Shown: positions 1 through 7,978, counted from the first letter of the stretch. The stretch is 21,620 nucleotides of DNA from a bacterium (GCA_004559845.1 SFWW01000028.1:1-21620), one strand, 5' to 3'. The notes: a model not told the origin generated them from the letters alone. Made by a program: numbers and translations.

Positions 1-31
1 AATTCTTACAATCAAATAATCAATAGAATCT

Positions 32-2887
32 ATGATGAAAAAATTACTGACATTATCGGCTATCGTGCTGATAGCCATTGTGGGAAAGGCAGAGAGCACC
101 TTCCCGCTCACGCTCGAAATCACCGATGCGGCGAGTTTTGCCAACTGGACGGTGATAGATGCCAATGCCTCCACGAGCGCCCACACGTGGGGATACAGTT
201 CAACCTATTCCGATGCGCTTTATCCGGAAGACACAAAACATAAAGCCAGCGATTGGCTCATTTCACCGGCAGTGTATTTAGAGCCCGGGCAGTATGAAGT
301 GAGCGGCTACGTGATACAGCGCTCCAAGTATGGTTCTGACAAACAACAGTTCCAACTCACGATGGGCGATGCCGCCACCGTAGAAGCGCAAACCACCGTG
401 TTTGCCACCGAGAGTGCTTACAACAGCAAACTCTACAAAGCCACCACCGGCACGGTGACCGTGAGCACAGCCGGCAATTATTATTTCGGCATCTACTTAA
501 AGAGTGCGGCGTACCAAGGCAACTGCGGTTTTCAGAAGTTTGTTATCAACAAAATTGCCCCCGTACCGGCACATGTGAGCAACCTCACCGCCACCGTGGG
601 CGAAGCCGGTGCCATGAGCGTGACCTTGAGTTGGACCAACCCCTCCACCGACAGCAATGGCAGTGCGCTCGAGAAATTCACCGGCTTGAAGGTGTATCGC
701 GGCACTACCGAGATAGCCGATTTGCAAGGCGTGATAGGAGAGGAAAGATCCTTCACCGACAACGCCGTACCCTCCGCCGGCACCTACACCTATTCAGTGC
801 TTGCCTACAATTCCGATGGCTCCGCCCCCGGCGATGCTCCTTCGGTGACCACCGCCTGGGTGGGACCCGACACCCCGAATGCGGTGAGCAATCTTGCCGC
901 CGCGGTGAATGGCGACGCCGTGACCCTCACCTTCGATGCACCCACCGCCAGCGTGCACGGCGGATATGTGGACTACACCCAACTCGCCTATCGCATCACC
1001 CGCAATGCTGTGGTGCTTGAAGAAACTTTTGCCGGAAACACCTATAACGACAACGTGACATCGTTTGGCAACTACACCTACACCGTGCAAGCCGTGTATG
1101 CCGGCAATACCTCTTCTTCCCAATCCGTGAGTGTGACAGCCGGCGAAGGCTATGCCGTGCCCTACAGCGAATCCTTCGACACGCAAGCCGCCTTCGACCT
1201 CTACACCAAGATTAATGCCGGAGGCACATCGCGCACTTGGACTTATTACAGTTCGAAAAAATTGGCACAATATTGGGAAAACGCCACCAATGTGAACCAA
1301 TGGCTCATCACACCGCCCATCAAACTTGAAGCCGGCAAAACCTACGAATTATCGTTCAGAACCGGATTGGAAAGTGCGTCTTCATCCAGCCACTACAAGC
1401 AACTGAACGTGTATGTGGGCACCGCCAACACCGTAGATGCACAAACCACCGAACTCTTCGGCGAATTGATTCAAAGCGCTATCATGACCGGCAAAACTGC
1501 CTACTACACCGCTCCTGCCAATGGTGCTTACCATTTCGGCTTTAATGTTACCGGACAGAGCAGCTCCTACGCTATCTTTGTGGACGACATCGCTGTGAAA
1601 GAAGCTGAGGTGATTCCGCAACCCGTGAGCAATTTTACCGCTACAGCAGCACCAAAAGAAAACCTGCAAGTCTATCTCCTTTGGAACAATCCACAGAAGG
1701 CGGTGAGCGGTGTGGACCTCGCTGCTATCGACAGTGTGGAAATCTATCGCGGTTCGGATTTGATTCGCACAATCAAGAATCCGGAGCCGGGCTCTGCTGC
1801 ATCATACACTGATAATGTGCCAACTTCCGGCGCTTACACCTATACGGCTTATGTGTATGTGGGCGGTAAGAAGAGTGCCGCGGCTGAAGCATCTGTTGCT
1901 TGGGTAGGTTACGACACGCCTTCCGCTCCTGCCAATGCCGCCCTCGCTTTGGTGGATGGCAAACCTGTGGTGAGCTTCGATGCCGTGACCACCGGCGTGA
2001 ACGGCGGCTACATTGATGCCGGCGCCGTAACTTACACCATCACGCGTCTGCCCGATGAAGCAGTGGTGGCTGAAAACATCTCTGCCACTTCTTTCACCGA
2101 CAATAGCGTGCTGCCTTTGGCGAACTATAAATATAGCATCGTGGCTAAATATGGCGACTTAGTGAGTGAAGCAACTGAAACCAATGCGCTCATCCTTGGC
2201 GAAGCGCTCGAACTTCCCTACGAAACTGCCTTTGAATCGGCCGACGATGCCGCCATCTGGAACTTCTACGATGCCGACGGCGATGGCAAAACTTGGAGTT
2301 ACAATGCTTTGAATAGTGATTTGGAAACCGGCTTCAGCGCCAAGGTAGGCGATGCAGCCTTCACACCACCATTCCGCACCGTTCAAGGTCGACACAAACT
2401 CACCTACACCGTGCACGGCTACAGCGCACGCTACGGCGATGCCTACAACGTGTCGCTTGCCACCAACAGCGATTTCGCCAACGCCGTGAATATTGCCGAA
2501 TATCCCGATAAAGACATTGACTTCTCCATGTTTGAAGAGCGCACGGTGGACTTCGATATCAATGCTGCCGGCATTTACAATATCGGTTTTGTGCAAAATT
2601 CCACCTCACAATGGGGCGTGTACATCGGCATGGTGAAGATAGAATGTGTGGTGCCCACCGGCATCAGCAATGTGCTCACAGTGGGCGCACCCTACTATAG
2701 CCGAGCCGCTCAAAGTTTGATGCTGGCGCAACCCTCACGCGTGAGTGTGGTGTCGGTGAATGGCGCCGTAGTGGCAGAGGCAGAGGCAGACTCGCAGTTG
2801 AGCCTCTCACACTTGGCATCGGGCGTGTATGTGGCTACTGTAGTCACCGCCGACGGCAAAATCAGCCATGTGAAATTTGTGAAATAA
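32..2887 (+). CDS. Secreted multidomain adhesin-like protein with choice-of-anchor J and Fn3 domains and a T9SS sorting domain
   Basis: Predicted exported surface or extracellular protein of 951 residues. Residues 1-21 form a signal peptide (MMKKLL start, hydrophobic core, cleavage near GKA-ES); the second ATG at 35 is an equally good start. Three choice-of-anchor-J/cleaved-adhesin-like jelly-roll modules are visible at about 30-175, 377-525 and 728-872, each with an aromatic core such as DWLISP or QWLITPP. Between them lie two pairs of fibronectin-III-like domains (about 180-277, 283-370, 530-627, 630-722), recognisable from repeats such as KVYRG, TYTYSV and SFTDN. Residues about 885-951 resemble a T9SS type A C-terminal sorting domain (short beta strands, GVYVATV, ending in KFVK). 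The order J-(Fn3-Fn3)-J-(Fn3-Fn3)-J suggests internal duplication. The next gene begins 21 bases downstream, so the two are probably cotranscribed. The ligand is unknown. Confidence 0.85.
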   Translation: MMKKLLTLSAIVLIAIVGKAESTFPLTLEITDAASFANWTVIDANASTSAHTWGYSSTYSDALYPEDTKHKASDWLISPAVYLEPGQYEVSGYVIQRSKYGSDKQQFQLTMGDAATVEAQTTVFATESAYNSKLYKATTGTVTVSTAGNYYFGIYLKSAAYQGNCGFQKFVINKIAPVPAHVSNLTATVGEAGAMSVTLSWTNPSTDSNGSALEKFTGLKVYRGTTEIADLQGVIGEERSFTDNAVPSAGTYTYSVLAYNSDGSAPGDAPSVTTAWVGPDTPNAVSNLAAAVNGDAVTLTFDAPTASVHGGYVDYTQLAYRITRNAVVLEETFAGNTYNDNVTSFGNYTYTVQAVYAGNTSSSQSVSVTAGEGYAVPYSESFDTQAAFDLYTKINAGGTSRTWTYYSSKKLAQYWENATNVNQWLITPPIKLEAGKTYELSFRTGLESASSSSHYKQLNVYVGTANTVDAQTTELFGELIQSAIMTGKTAYYTAPANGAYHFGFNVTGQSSSYAIFVDDIAVKEAEVIPQPVSNFTATAAPKENLQVYLLWNNPQKAVSGVDLAAIDSVEIYRGSDLIRTIKNPEPGSAASYTDNVPTSGAYTYTAYVYVGGKKSAAAEASVAWVGYDTPSAPANAALALVDGKPVVSFDAVTTGVNGGYIDAGAVTYTITRLPDEAVVAENISATSFTDNSVLPLANYKYSIVAKYGDLVSEATETNALILGEALELPYETAFESADDAAIWNFYDADGDGKTWSYNALNSDLETGFSAKVGDAAFTPPFRTVQGRHKLTYTVHGYSARYGDAYNVSLATNSDFANAVNIAEYPDKDIDFSMFEERTVDFDINAAGIYNIGFVQNSTSQWGVYIGMVKIECVVPTGISNVLTVGAPYYSRAAQSLMLAQPSRVSVVSVNGAVVAEAEADSQLSLSHLASGVYVATVVTADGKISHVKFVK

Positions 2888-2908
2888 CCGATTTAGAATC
2901 AAACCCGT

Positions 2909-5113
2909 ATGAGAAAATTCATTTTATCAGTCTTTGCGCTTGTGCTTGCAGCCGCCACGCTGCAGGCACAGGAGGCAGAGCCTATTCGCAATGCAGCCGA
3001 GCGCCCGGCGTTCTCGTCGGTTAAGGTGCAGCAGGCAGCCTCGGTGGCAATGCCCAAGCGCGTGCGCGCCCATGCCGCCGGCGCGCTCCAAGCCGCATTC
3101 AGCGTGCAAGGTGCCGCCTCGCAAGAGCAAGTGTGGCACGAAAACTTTGACCAAGGCACCTCCTCTTGGGTGCTCACCCCCGATGCCGGCAATTATGTGA
3201 AATGGTCGATGAAATCGTCGGATTTCAGCACCATCGACCCGGAAGATGTGCAGTCGCTCTATGTGGAGGGACCCTATCAAACCTTCCGCCGCGCCATCGG
3301 CTATGCCACCTCGGCAGCCGTGCCGGTGCCCGCCAACGGCGTGTTTCATGCCCATGTGAAATTCAGCGAAGCGATGAACGACTACGCCGTGCTCACCATC
3401 AGCGTATCCACCGACGATTTCGCCACCTCCACCGAATTGTGGAATAGTGCGATGGAATCGGGGCATACCGGCAATATTTGGCACAAGGTAGAAGCCGATG
3501 TATCGGCATTTGCCGGACAAACGCTTAAGTTTCGATTCACTTATGGACCGGGCACAACCGACACATTTAAAACGGGCGGCTACTTAGGCGATTTCACCAT
3601 CGACGGCGTGGCGCTCACCGGCGTGGCATCGGTGGAAGGTGTGCAAGTGGCAACCGGCGAAATCGTGAAATTTGCCGACCTATCGCAAGGCGAACCCGTG
3701 GCATGGCAGTGGACCTTCCCCGGAGGCACGCCCGCCACATCCACGGCACAAAATCCGCAGGTGTACTACACCGCCGCCGGCACCTATGGCGTAACCCTCA
3801 AGGTGGTGGATGCCCAAGGCACGGAATCATCCGTTACACGCGAAGCCTTCGTCACCGTAAGCGGGCAAGCGCCCGTGGCACACATACTGCCGCCAGCCAC
3901 CTTCCGCGAGGCGAACAGTCATTTGCCCTTGGTGGCACCATTGGCACCGGTGCAATATACCGACGCATCGTCGGGCTTCCCCACCAAGTGGAACTGGACC
4001 TTCACCGGCACCACCCCCGCCACATCCACCGAGCAAAATCCGTGGGTGAGCTACGACTTCCTTCATCAGCAAAATGCCACTCTGCAAGTGGAAAACGAAC
4101 TCGGCACGAGCCGCGATACAGTGAGTGTGGTGGCAGAATACCAAGCCGTGATCAACAACCTGCTGCCCACCGACACGCCCATCACCTTCAATTTAGGCAA
4201 TGGCACCTTCCCGGGTAGCAACAAGATGGGCATCACAGCCTACGGCGAGCGTTTTTCGAAACCCTCACGCCCCTTGGTGGTGTATGGCGCTTACGTGTAT
4301 TTCGTGACCAATGAAGCCAAACACGTGGCGGACCAAATAGCCAACATAGGCGTGCACTTGCACAAGAGCGAAAACGGGCTACCCGGCGAAACGCTCGAAT
4401 CGGCGTGGTGGAGCACATTCGAGCTCGATGTGAACGGCACCAATTTGGTGGGTACCGAATTTCAGTTCCCGCCCAAGGTAGTGGACGACGAATTTTGGTT
4501 CACCGTGGATGGCATTCCGGAGTGGAACGATTCGTGCAATGTGTCGTTTGCCATGGCGAATTTCCGCACGCAAGGCAACACCGCCTACATGCTGAAAAAA
4601 GGGCAATGGCAACCCCTCACCGGCTATTTTGAAGGCGGGGAAGGCGGCCAAACGAGCTACTACATCTTCCCGATGGTGGCGCACTCAGTGATTACCACAC
4701 TGCCCGTGGGCATCACGGAAATAGAAGTGCCCGCCACATCCGGCGTGGCAGAGCAACCCATTTTCTCGCTCTTTGGCTACCAAACCCCGGCAGTGGATGC
4801 CGATTGGTGCAGTGTTGTGAATGCGCCAAACGGGCTCATGGTGGATACGCTCCAAATCGCCTATCAAGCGCTTCCTGCCGGCATTGAAAGTCGCACAGCC
4901 ACCATCACGCTCACCGATGGCTTCGACACCATCACGCTCAAGGTGACGCAAAAGGCACAGCCGGTGCACTACGATGTGACCCACGTAACCCTCCTCGTGA
5001 ATATGATTCTCGGCACGGAACAGCCGGATAAGACCTACGATTTTGATGGCGATGGCGAACTCAATGTGTCGGATGTGTCAACGTTAGTGAATTTCATCTT
5101 AGACTCCGACTAA
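2909..5113 (+). CDS. Secreted PKD-domain protein with BACON-like and C-terminal dockerin-like modules
   Basis: Predicted exported protein of 734 residues. A signal peptide covers 1-20 (MRKFILSVF..., cleavage after LQA). A jelly-roll module resembling choice-of-anchor J follows at about 75-237 (WHENFDQGTSSW). Two PKD domains lie at about 245-317 and 345-410; each carries the typical W-x-W-TF core and a TPATST-x-QNP segment shared between the two. Residues about 415-600 are a beta-rich region I do not recognise. Residues about 604-682 look like a BACON-type domain (ATITLTDG, LKVTQKA). The end (688-734) is dockerin-like: the second calcium loop is well formed (DFDGDGELNVSD at 711-722) but the first is degenerate. 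No T9SS sorting domain is seen. It follows the adhesin-like gene by 21 bases and is closed by a strong terminator, so the two form a likely operon. Binding or catalytic activity cannot be read from the sequence. Confidence 0.85.
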   Translation: MRKFILSVFALVLAAATLQAQEAEPIRNAAERPAFSSVKVQQAASVAMPKRVRAHAAGALQAAFSVQGAASQEQVWHENFDQGTSSWVLTPDAGNYVKWSMKSSDFSTIDPEDVQSLYVEGPYQTFRRAIGYATSAAVPVPANGVFHAHVKFSEAMNDYAVLTISVSTDDFATSTELWNSAMESGHTGNIWHKVEADVSAFAGQTLKFRFTYGPGTTDTFKTGGYLGDFTIDGVALTGVASVEGVQVATGEIVKFADLSQGEPVAWQWTFPGGTPATSTAQNPQVYYTAAGTYGVTLKVVDAQGTESSVTREAFVTVSGQAPVAHILPPATFREANSHLPLVAPLAPVQYTDASSGFPTKWNWTFTGTTPATSTEQNPWVSYDFLHQQNATLQVENELGTSRDTVSVVAEYQAVINNLLPTDTPITFNLGNGTFPGSNKMGITAYGERFSKPSRPLVVYGAYVYFVTNEAKHVADQIANIGVHLHKSENGLPGETLESAWWSTFELDVNGTNLVGTEFQFPPKVVDDEFWFTVDGIPEWNDSCNVSFAMANFRTQGNTAYMLKKGQWQPLTGYFEGGEGGQTSYYIFPMVAHSVITTLPVGITEIEVPATSGVAEQPIFSLFGYQTPAVDADWCSVVNAPNGLMVDTLQIAYQALPAGIESRTATITLTDGFDTITLKVTQKAQPVHYDVTHVTLLVNMILGTEQPDKTYDFDGDGELNVSDVSTLVNFILDSD

Positions 5114-5143
5114 TAGGAGGTTTTTTACCCTACGATATTGCTT

Positions 5144-5183
5144 CAGTCCGGTGTCACTTGTGTGCTGCCGGGCTGATTTTTTT
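5144..5183 (+). terminator. Rho-independent terminator after the surface-protein pair
   Basis: CAGTCCGG (5144-5151) pairs with CCGGGCTG (5168-5175), an 8-bp stem with one G-U pair, followed by A and seven T (5177-5183). It lies 30 bases after the stop at 5113 and closes the two-gene unit. Confidence 0.75.
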
Positions 5184-5291
5184 GTGCGGCGCATTTTGGC
5201 AAATAGTTACGCTTGTAGCCGTTGTTGTGTGGTTTATATAGGAGAAACCCTTGAAAAATCGCAAAAATCTGCAAATTTTGCGTCATTTTGA

Positions 5292-5322
5292 TTTGTATAT
5301 CAAAAAAAAACAATTAAATTTG
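5292..5322 (+). promoter_or_regulatory. Bacteroidota-type promoter of the Lrp/AsnC gene
   Basis: TTTG at 5292-5295, then 19 bases including an A-run, then TAAATTTG at 5315-5322. This matches the Bacteroidota sigma consensus TTTG-N19/20-TAnnTTTG. The start codon at 5363 lies about 35 bases beyond the expected transcription start. Confidence 0.7.
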
Positions 5323-5362
5323 TGACCGAGATTGTAAATGCAAAAACTTAAGGATTAATACG

Positions 5363-5839
5363 ATGGAACGAATCGACGAACTGGATAAAAAAATACTCCA
5401 AATTATTATGCGAAATGCCCGCATTCCTTCGAAGGATGTGGCGCTACAATGTGGCGTGTCGAGGGCAGCCGTGCATCAGCGCATTCAGCGAATGATAGAC
5501 ACGAAGGTGATTATGGGTTCGGGCTACAACGTGAATCCGAAAGCATTGGGCTACACCACTTGCACCTATATCGGTATCAAATTGGAGCGCGGTTCGATGT
5601 ATCGCACCGTGGTGCCGGAATTGGAAAAGATAGAAGAAGTGGTGGAATGTCATTTCACCACCGGCCCCTACACTATGCTTATCAAACTCTATGCACGCGA
5701 CAATCAGCACCTCATGGAGCTGCTCAACGATAAAATCCAACACATTGCCGGCGTAACGGCTACCGAAACCCTTATCTCGCTCGAAAAAAGCATCGGCAGA
5801 GAAATCCCCGTGCACTTCAAAAAAGATAGTAAAGCATAA
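5363..5839 (+). CDS. Lrp/AsnC family transcriptional regulator
   Basis: A DNA-binding regulator of the leucine-responsive (feast/famine) family, 158 residues and of normal length. The N-terminal winged helix-turn-helix is at about 5-52 (LDKKILQII, then DVALQCGVSRAAVHQRIQRM). The C-terminal RAM/ligand-binding alpha-beta domain spans about 65-150, with the family motif TTGPYTMLIKLYARD in place of the commoner TGDYD-type segment and the dimer-interface strand TETLISL. Such proteins form dimers or octamers and usually sense an amino acid or related metabolite. It has its own consensus promoter (5292-5322) and its own terminator (5862-5906), so it is a single-gene unit. The effector and target genes cannot be inferred; the small membrane-protein gene immediately downstream is one possible target. 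Confidence 0.92.
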   Translation: MERIDELDKKILQIIMRNARIPSKDVALQCGVSRAAVHQRIQRMIDTKVIMGSGYNVNPKALGYTTCTYIGIKLERGSMYRTVVPELEKIEEVVECHFTTGPYTMLIKLYARDNQHLMELLNDKIQHIAGVTATETLISLEKSIGREIPVHFKKDSKA

Positions 5840-5861
5840 GCAAGTAACATACACTGACGGA

Positions 5862-5906
5862 GAAGTGGGGGCGCACATCCAAATCATGCACCCCCACCTC
5901 TTTTTT
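5862..5906 (+). terminator. Rho-independent terminator after the Lrp/AsnC gene
   Basis: GTGGGGG (5865-5871) plus an inner GCA pairs with TGC plus CCCCCAC (5891-5897) around an AT-containing loop. CTC and six T (5901-5906) follow. It begins 23 bases after the stop codon. Confidence 0.75.
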
Positions 5907-5942
5907 CGTCAATCCCCAATCTCTGATTAATTTATTTCTTTG

Positions 5943-5950
5943 TAAATTTG
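5943..5950 (+). promoter_or_regulatory. Probable -7 promoter element of the small membrane-protein gene
   Basis: TAAATTTG matches the Bacteroidota -7 box exactly and lies 16 bases before the ATG at 5967. Only a weak -33 element (TCTG at 5922-5925, 17-base spacing) is present, so the leader would be very short and promoter strength is uncertain. Confidence 0.45.
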
Positions 5951-5966
5951 CAAAAAAAAGAAAGTA

Positions 5967-6158
5967 ATGAATTGGATTAGGATATTAATTATTTGCTGCA
6001 TCTTCGTTCCCATCATGAACCGGATTGAGCGGGAGATTCGCAAAAAATACCACAACAAATTTGGGGCTTTCATCATCATATTCATCATAGCCTTGGTGAT
6101 ACTATTAGCCCTTTATGGAATTTTCTACCTCTTTGGATTCCCCGCTTTCGAAAAGTAA
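5967..6158 (+). CDS. Small hydrophobic membrane protein, 63 residues, unknown function
   Basis: Not recognised as a known family. The 63-residue product has a hydrophobic N-terminal segment (about 3-18, RILIICCIFVPIM), a basic stretch (about 19-31, with RIEREIRKKYHNK) and a long transmembrane helix (about 33-55, rich in I, F, V and L). This pattern suggests a two-helix or single-span inner-membrane protein with the charged loop in the cytoplasm. Support for it being real: an exact TAAATTTG promoter box 16 bases upstream, an A/G-rich stretch (AAAGAAAG) just before the ATG as Bacteroidota translation starts often have, and a position in its own gap between two annotated genes with no overlapping alternative. 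It ends about 100 bases before the convergent hydrolase gene. Confidence 0.55.
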   Translation: MNWIRILIICCIFVPIMNRIEREIRKKYHNKFGAFIIIFIIALVILLALYGIFYLFGFPAFEK

Positions 6159-6218
6159 ACCTACCGTTTTTTATTTTAGCGGAAATGTTCGGAACCGTCT
6201 GAACATCAAATAATTACT

Positions 6219-6253
6219 CCCTTCCCTTTAGGGAGGGGCAGGGGGTAGGCTTT
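6219..6253 (-). repeat. 35-bp REP-like element, copy 1 (3' side of the hydrolase gene)
   Basis: An exact 35-bp match, in inverted orientation, to 17559-17593. It contains the near-palindrome CCCTTCCCTTTAGGGAGGG followed by a G-rich tract. Read in the direction of the upstream gene it overlaps or abuts the hydrolase stop codon region (stop at 6257-6259). The second copy has the same orientation relative to its own upstream gene. Confidence 0.8.
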
Positions 6254-6256
6254 TCG

Positions 6257-7510
6257 CTATTTCACCCCGTGGATAAAGGTGATGATATGAGCGATGGCTT
6301 TGGGTGAGAAACTGTGGGGATTTGCCACGATGTCGAGACTTTTCGCCCACGATTCCACCGGCTGGAACATGTGATTGAGCCCTGGCATACGTCGGATTTG
6401 CGCTTGCGGCACGAGGCGCTGAATCACTGTAAGATTCTGCTCTGCATCCACTTGCGCATCCATCTCGCCGTTGAGCGCCAGCATGGCTATCTTTTCGTTT
6501 TGCCCAAGTGCTCGGAGGGCGTCGGTGGGGTCGAATTGGATGAAATGGCGATACCAAGCTGAGGTGAATACCGGCAATTCGGCATCGCGCACATGTGCCG
6601 GCAGGTCGGCTAAAAGTTGCTTGAGGCGGTCGCGCAGGGCGTTCACGTGCGGAATGGTGTCGATGGCTGAAAACACGGCGTTCATCGTCGTTCGCGTTTC
6701 TTCGGGCATTTCAAAACCATGCACCTTAGCCACCAGTTCGTTTTGACGAATCATCACTTGTTTGCCTTTCACGGCAGGCGCCGCCAAAGTAACGATAAAA
6801 CGCGGACCCTTGGTGTCCACACCCTCATAATGCTTCACGGCATTGAGCATAGCCAAGGCATCGGCAGCAAAATGCTCGGTGGTTTCGTAACCCGAAGCAA
6901 TCGACGAGCCTCCCACCCCGCGGTCGTCGCAGCGCAGCACGGCAATGCCATGGCGCGTGAGGCTATCGGCAATCACGGCAAAGGGGCGATGGTCGCCGAT
7001 GGTTTCGTTTCGGTCTTGTGCGCCGCTGCCGGTGAGCAGCACCGCAGCGGGATAAGGTCCGGCGCCTTTAGGGATAGAAAACGTGCCCGCGAGCGAGATA
7101 CCGCCGCCGGCATCCACTGTCACCTCCTTTTCAAGGTAAGGTTTAGGTGCCTCCACCTCCTTCACCACGCGCTTCAGTGCTAAAGGGAGCGATTGCCCCA
7201 TTTGTGAAAACTCGCCCGCGATGGTTCCATCGGTGTTCATCACGCCTTTGTAAGCACCGCCCACTGCGGGAATATCCACCAAAAGCGAATCGCCATGCAC
7301 CGAAGGTGTGCACGCAATGCCAAACGTTTTCTGCATAGGGCTATCCATGGTGCAGGTGAGCGCCTCGCCTTGTCGGTCGATATGAAACACCACCTTCAGG
7401 CTCACCGCGCCCACGCTCAAATTGCCCGACCATTCACCCGTAAAATCGGCAGCCTTGCCGCAAAAGCAAGCCACCACAGCCATCAAAGCCAAAACACGAA
7501 ATCTTATCAT
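6257..7510 (-). CDS. Exported alpha/beta-hydrolase-fold protein apparently missing its nucleophile elbow
   Basis: Predicted exported serine-hydrolase-like protein of 417 residues, using the ATG at 7510; the upstream in-frame ATG at 7552 would prepend 14 residues before the signal peptide and would lie inside the promoter. A signal peptide covers about 1-20. A lipocalin-like N-terminal domain (FTGEWSGN...) spans about 22-115. The hydrolase domain begins near 130 with the oxyanion strand LLTGSGAQDRNE (158-169) and continues with RCDDRGVGGSS (193-203). Asp351 (GEMDAQV) and His380 (GLNHMF) fit the acid and base of a triad. The expected GHSEGG nucleophile segment between about residues 234 and 238 is absent: YEGVDTK runs straight into GPRFIVTLAAPAVKG. 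From memory of the family, about 20 residues are missing, in frame. It may be a pseudoenzyme, a recently inactivated gene, or an assembly collapse. It has a consensus promoter at 7550-7581. Confidence 0.85.
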   Translation of the reverse strand: MIRFRVLALMAVVACFCGKAADFTGEWSGNLSVGAVSLKVVFHIDRQGEALTCTMDSPMQKTFGIACTPSVHGDSLLVDIPAVGGAYKGVMNTDGTIAGEFSQMGQSLPLALKRVVKEVEAPKPYLEKEVTVDAGGGISLAGTFSIPKGAGPYPAAVLLTGSGAQDRNETIGDHRPFAVIADSLTRHGIAVLRCDDRGVGGSSIASGYETTEHFAADALAMLNAVKHYEGVDTKGPRFIVTLAAPAVKGKQVMIRQNELVAKVHGFEMPEETRTTMNAVFSAIDTIPHVNALRDRLKQLLADLPAHVRDAELPVFTSAWYRHFIQFDPTDALRALGQNEKIAMLALNGEMDAQVDAEQNLTVIQRLVPQAQIRRMPGLNHMFQPVESWAKSLDIVANPHSFSPKAIAHIITFIHGVK

Positions 7511-7549
7511 CCGAAAAATCAGTTTATTATACAAAGGGTTTGCAAAATG

Positions 7550-7581
7550 CAAAGATAAAGCAATTTCTCAACATTCTCAAA
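7550..7581 (-). promoter_or_regulatory. Bacteroidota-type promoter of the hydrolase gene
   Basis: On the minus strand TTTG (7581-7578), 20 bases, then TATCTTTG (7557-7550), an exact TTTG-N20-TAnnTTTG match. Transcription would begin near 7543, leaving a leader of about 30 bases before the ATG at 7510 and excluding the alternative ATG at 7552. Confidence 0.7.
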
Positions 7582-7709
7582 ACATTTCACGAATTGATGT
7601 TGTGGAGGAGAACGGCTCTTTCGTTTACGGCTCTTTTTGATAGCGGCTGTTTGATTTGGTGAGGCTTGGGTGGGATGATGCTTTGGAAGGATGGAAAAGA
7701 ACAAAAAGT

Positions 7710-7851
7710 CGGGTGGCGGGGATGTGAGGGCTGAAGCCCTTTCGTGAGCCGACAAATGGGGATAAAGCCGAAAACGAGTTTTCGCCATTGTATCCCCATT
7801 CGCTGCTCACAGTGGGTTGCTTCGCACCCCATTCACATCCCTCGCCGCCCG
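7710..7851. repeat. Nested cloverleaf-like palindrome in the hydrolase-dnaX gap
   Basis: An outer stem of about 18 bp pairs 7710-7727 (CGGGTGGCGGGGATGTGA) with 7833-7851, with one bulge and one G-U pair. Inside it are three arms. Arm A is AGGGC-TGAA-GCCCT (7727-7740). Arm B is a long central stem: GTGAGC (7744-7749) with GCTCAC (7805-7810), AATGGGGATA (7755-7764) with TATCCCCATT (7791-7800), and CGAAAA (7769-7774) with TTTTCG (7779-7784). Arm C is GGGTTGC-TTC-GCACCC (7814-7829). The gene-free gap 7511-8024 otherwise holds the hydrolase promoter, twin hairpins at 7861-7892 and a -7 box for dnaX. Function is unknown; it has no tRNA-like features. Confidence 0.75.
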
Positions 7852-7860
7852 AAGAAAAAG

Positions 7861-7892
7861 CCGCTTCGCGGAAAAAAAGTCGGCTTCGCCGA
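7861..7892. repeat. Twin short hairpins with TTC loops, sharing a motif with 12291-12317
   Basis: CCGCTTCGCGG (7861-7871) and TCGGC-TTC-GCCGA (7880-7892), each flanked by A-runs. Read on the minus strand they are hairpins followed by T-runs, so they could act as terminators against leftward transcription. The second hairpin with its flanking A-runs recurs at 12291-12317. Confidence 0.6.
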
Positions 7893-7978
7893 AAAAAAAC
7901 TGCGCCTACCGAATTCCGGGCGGTGGGGTGGTGGCGGAAATATTTTGGTGTGGGGTGGGGGAATTGCGTAAATTTTGT

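Noticed and set aside
7710..7851. tRNA or tmRNA suggested by the cloverleaf shape
   Set aside because: Far too long for a tRNA, with no T-loop GTTCRA motif, no anticodon-arm geometry and no CCA end.
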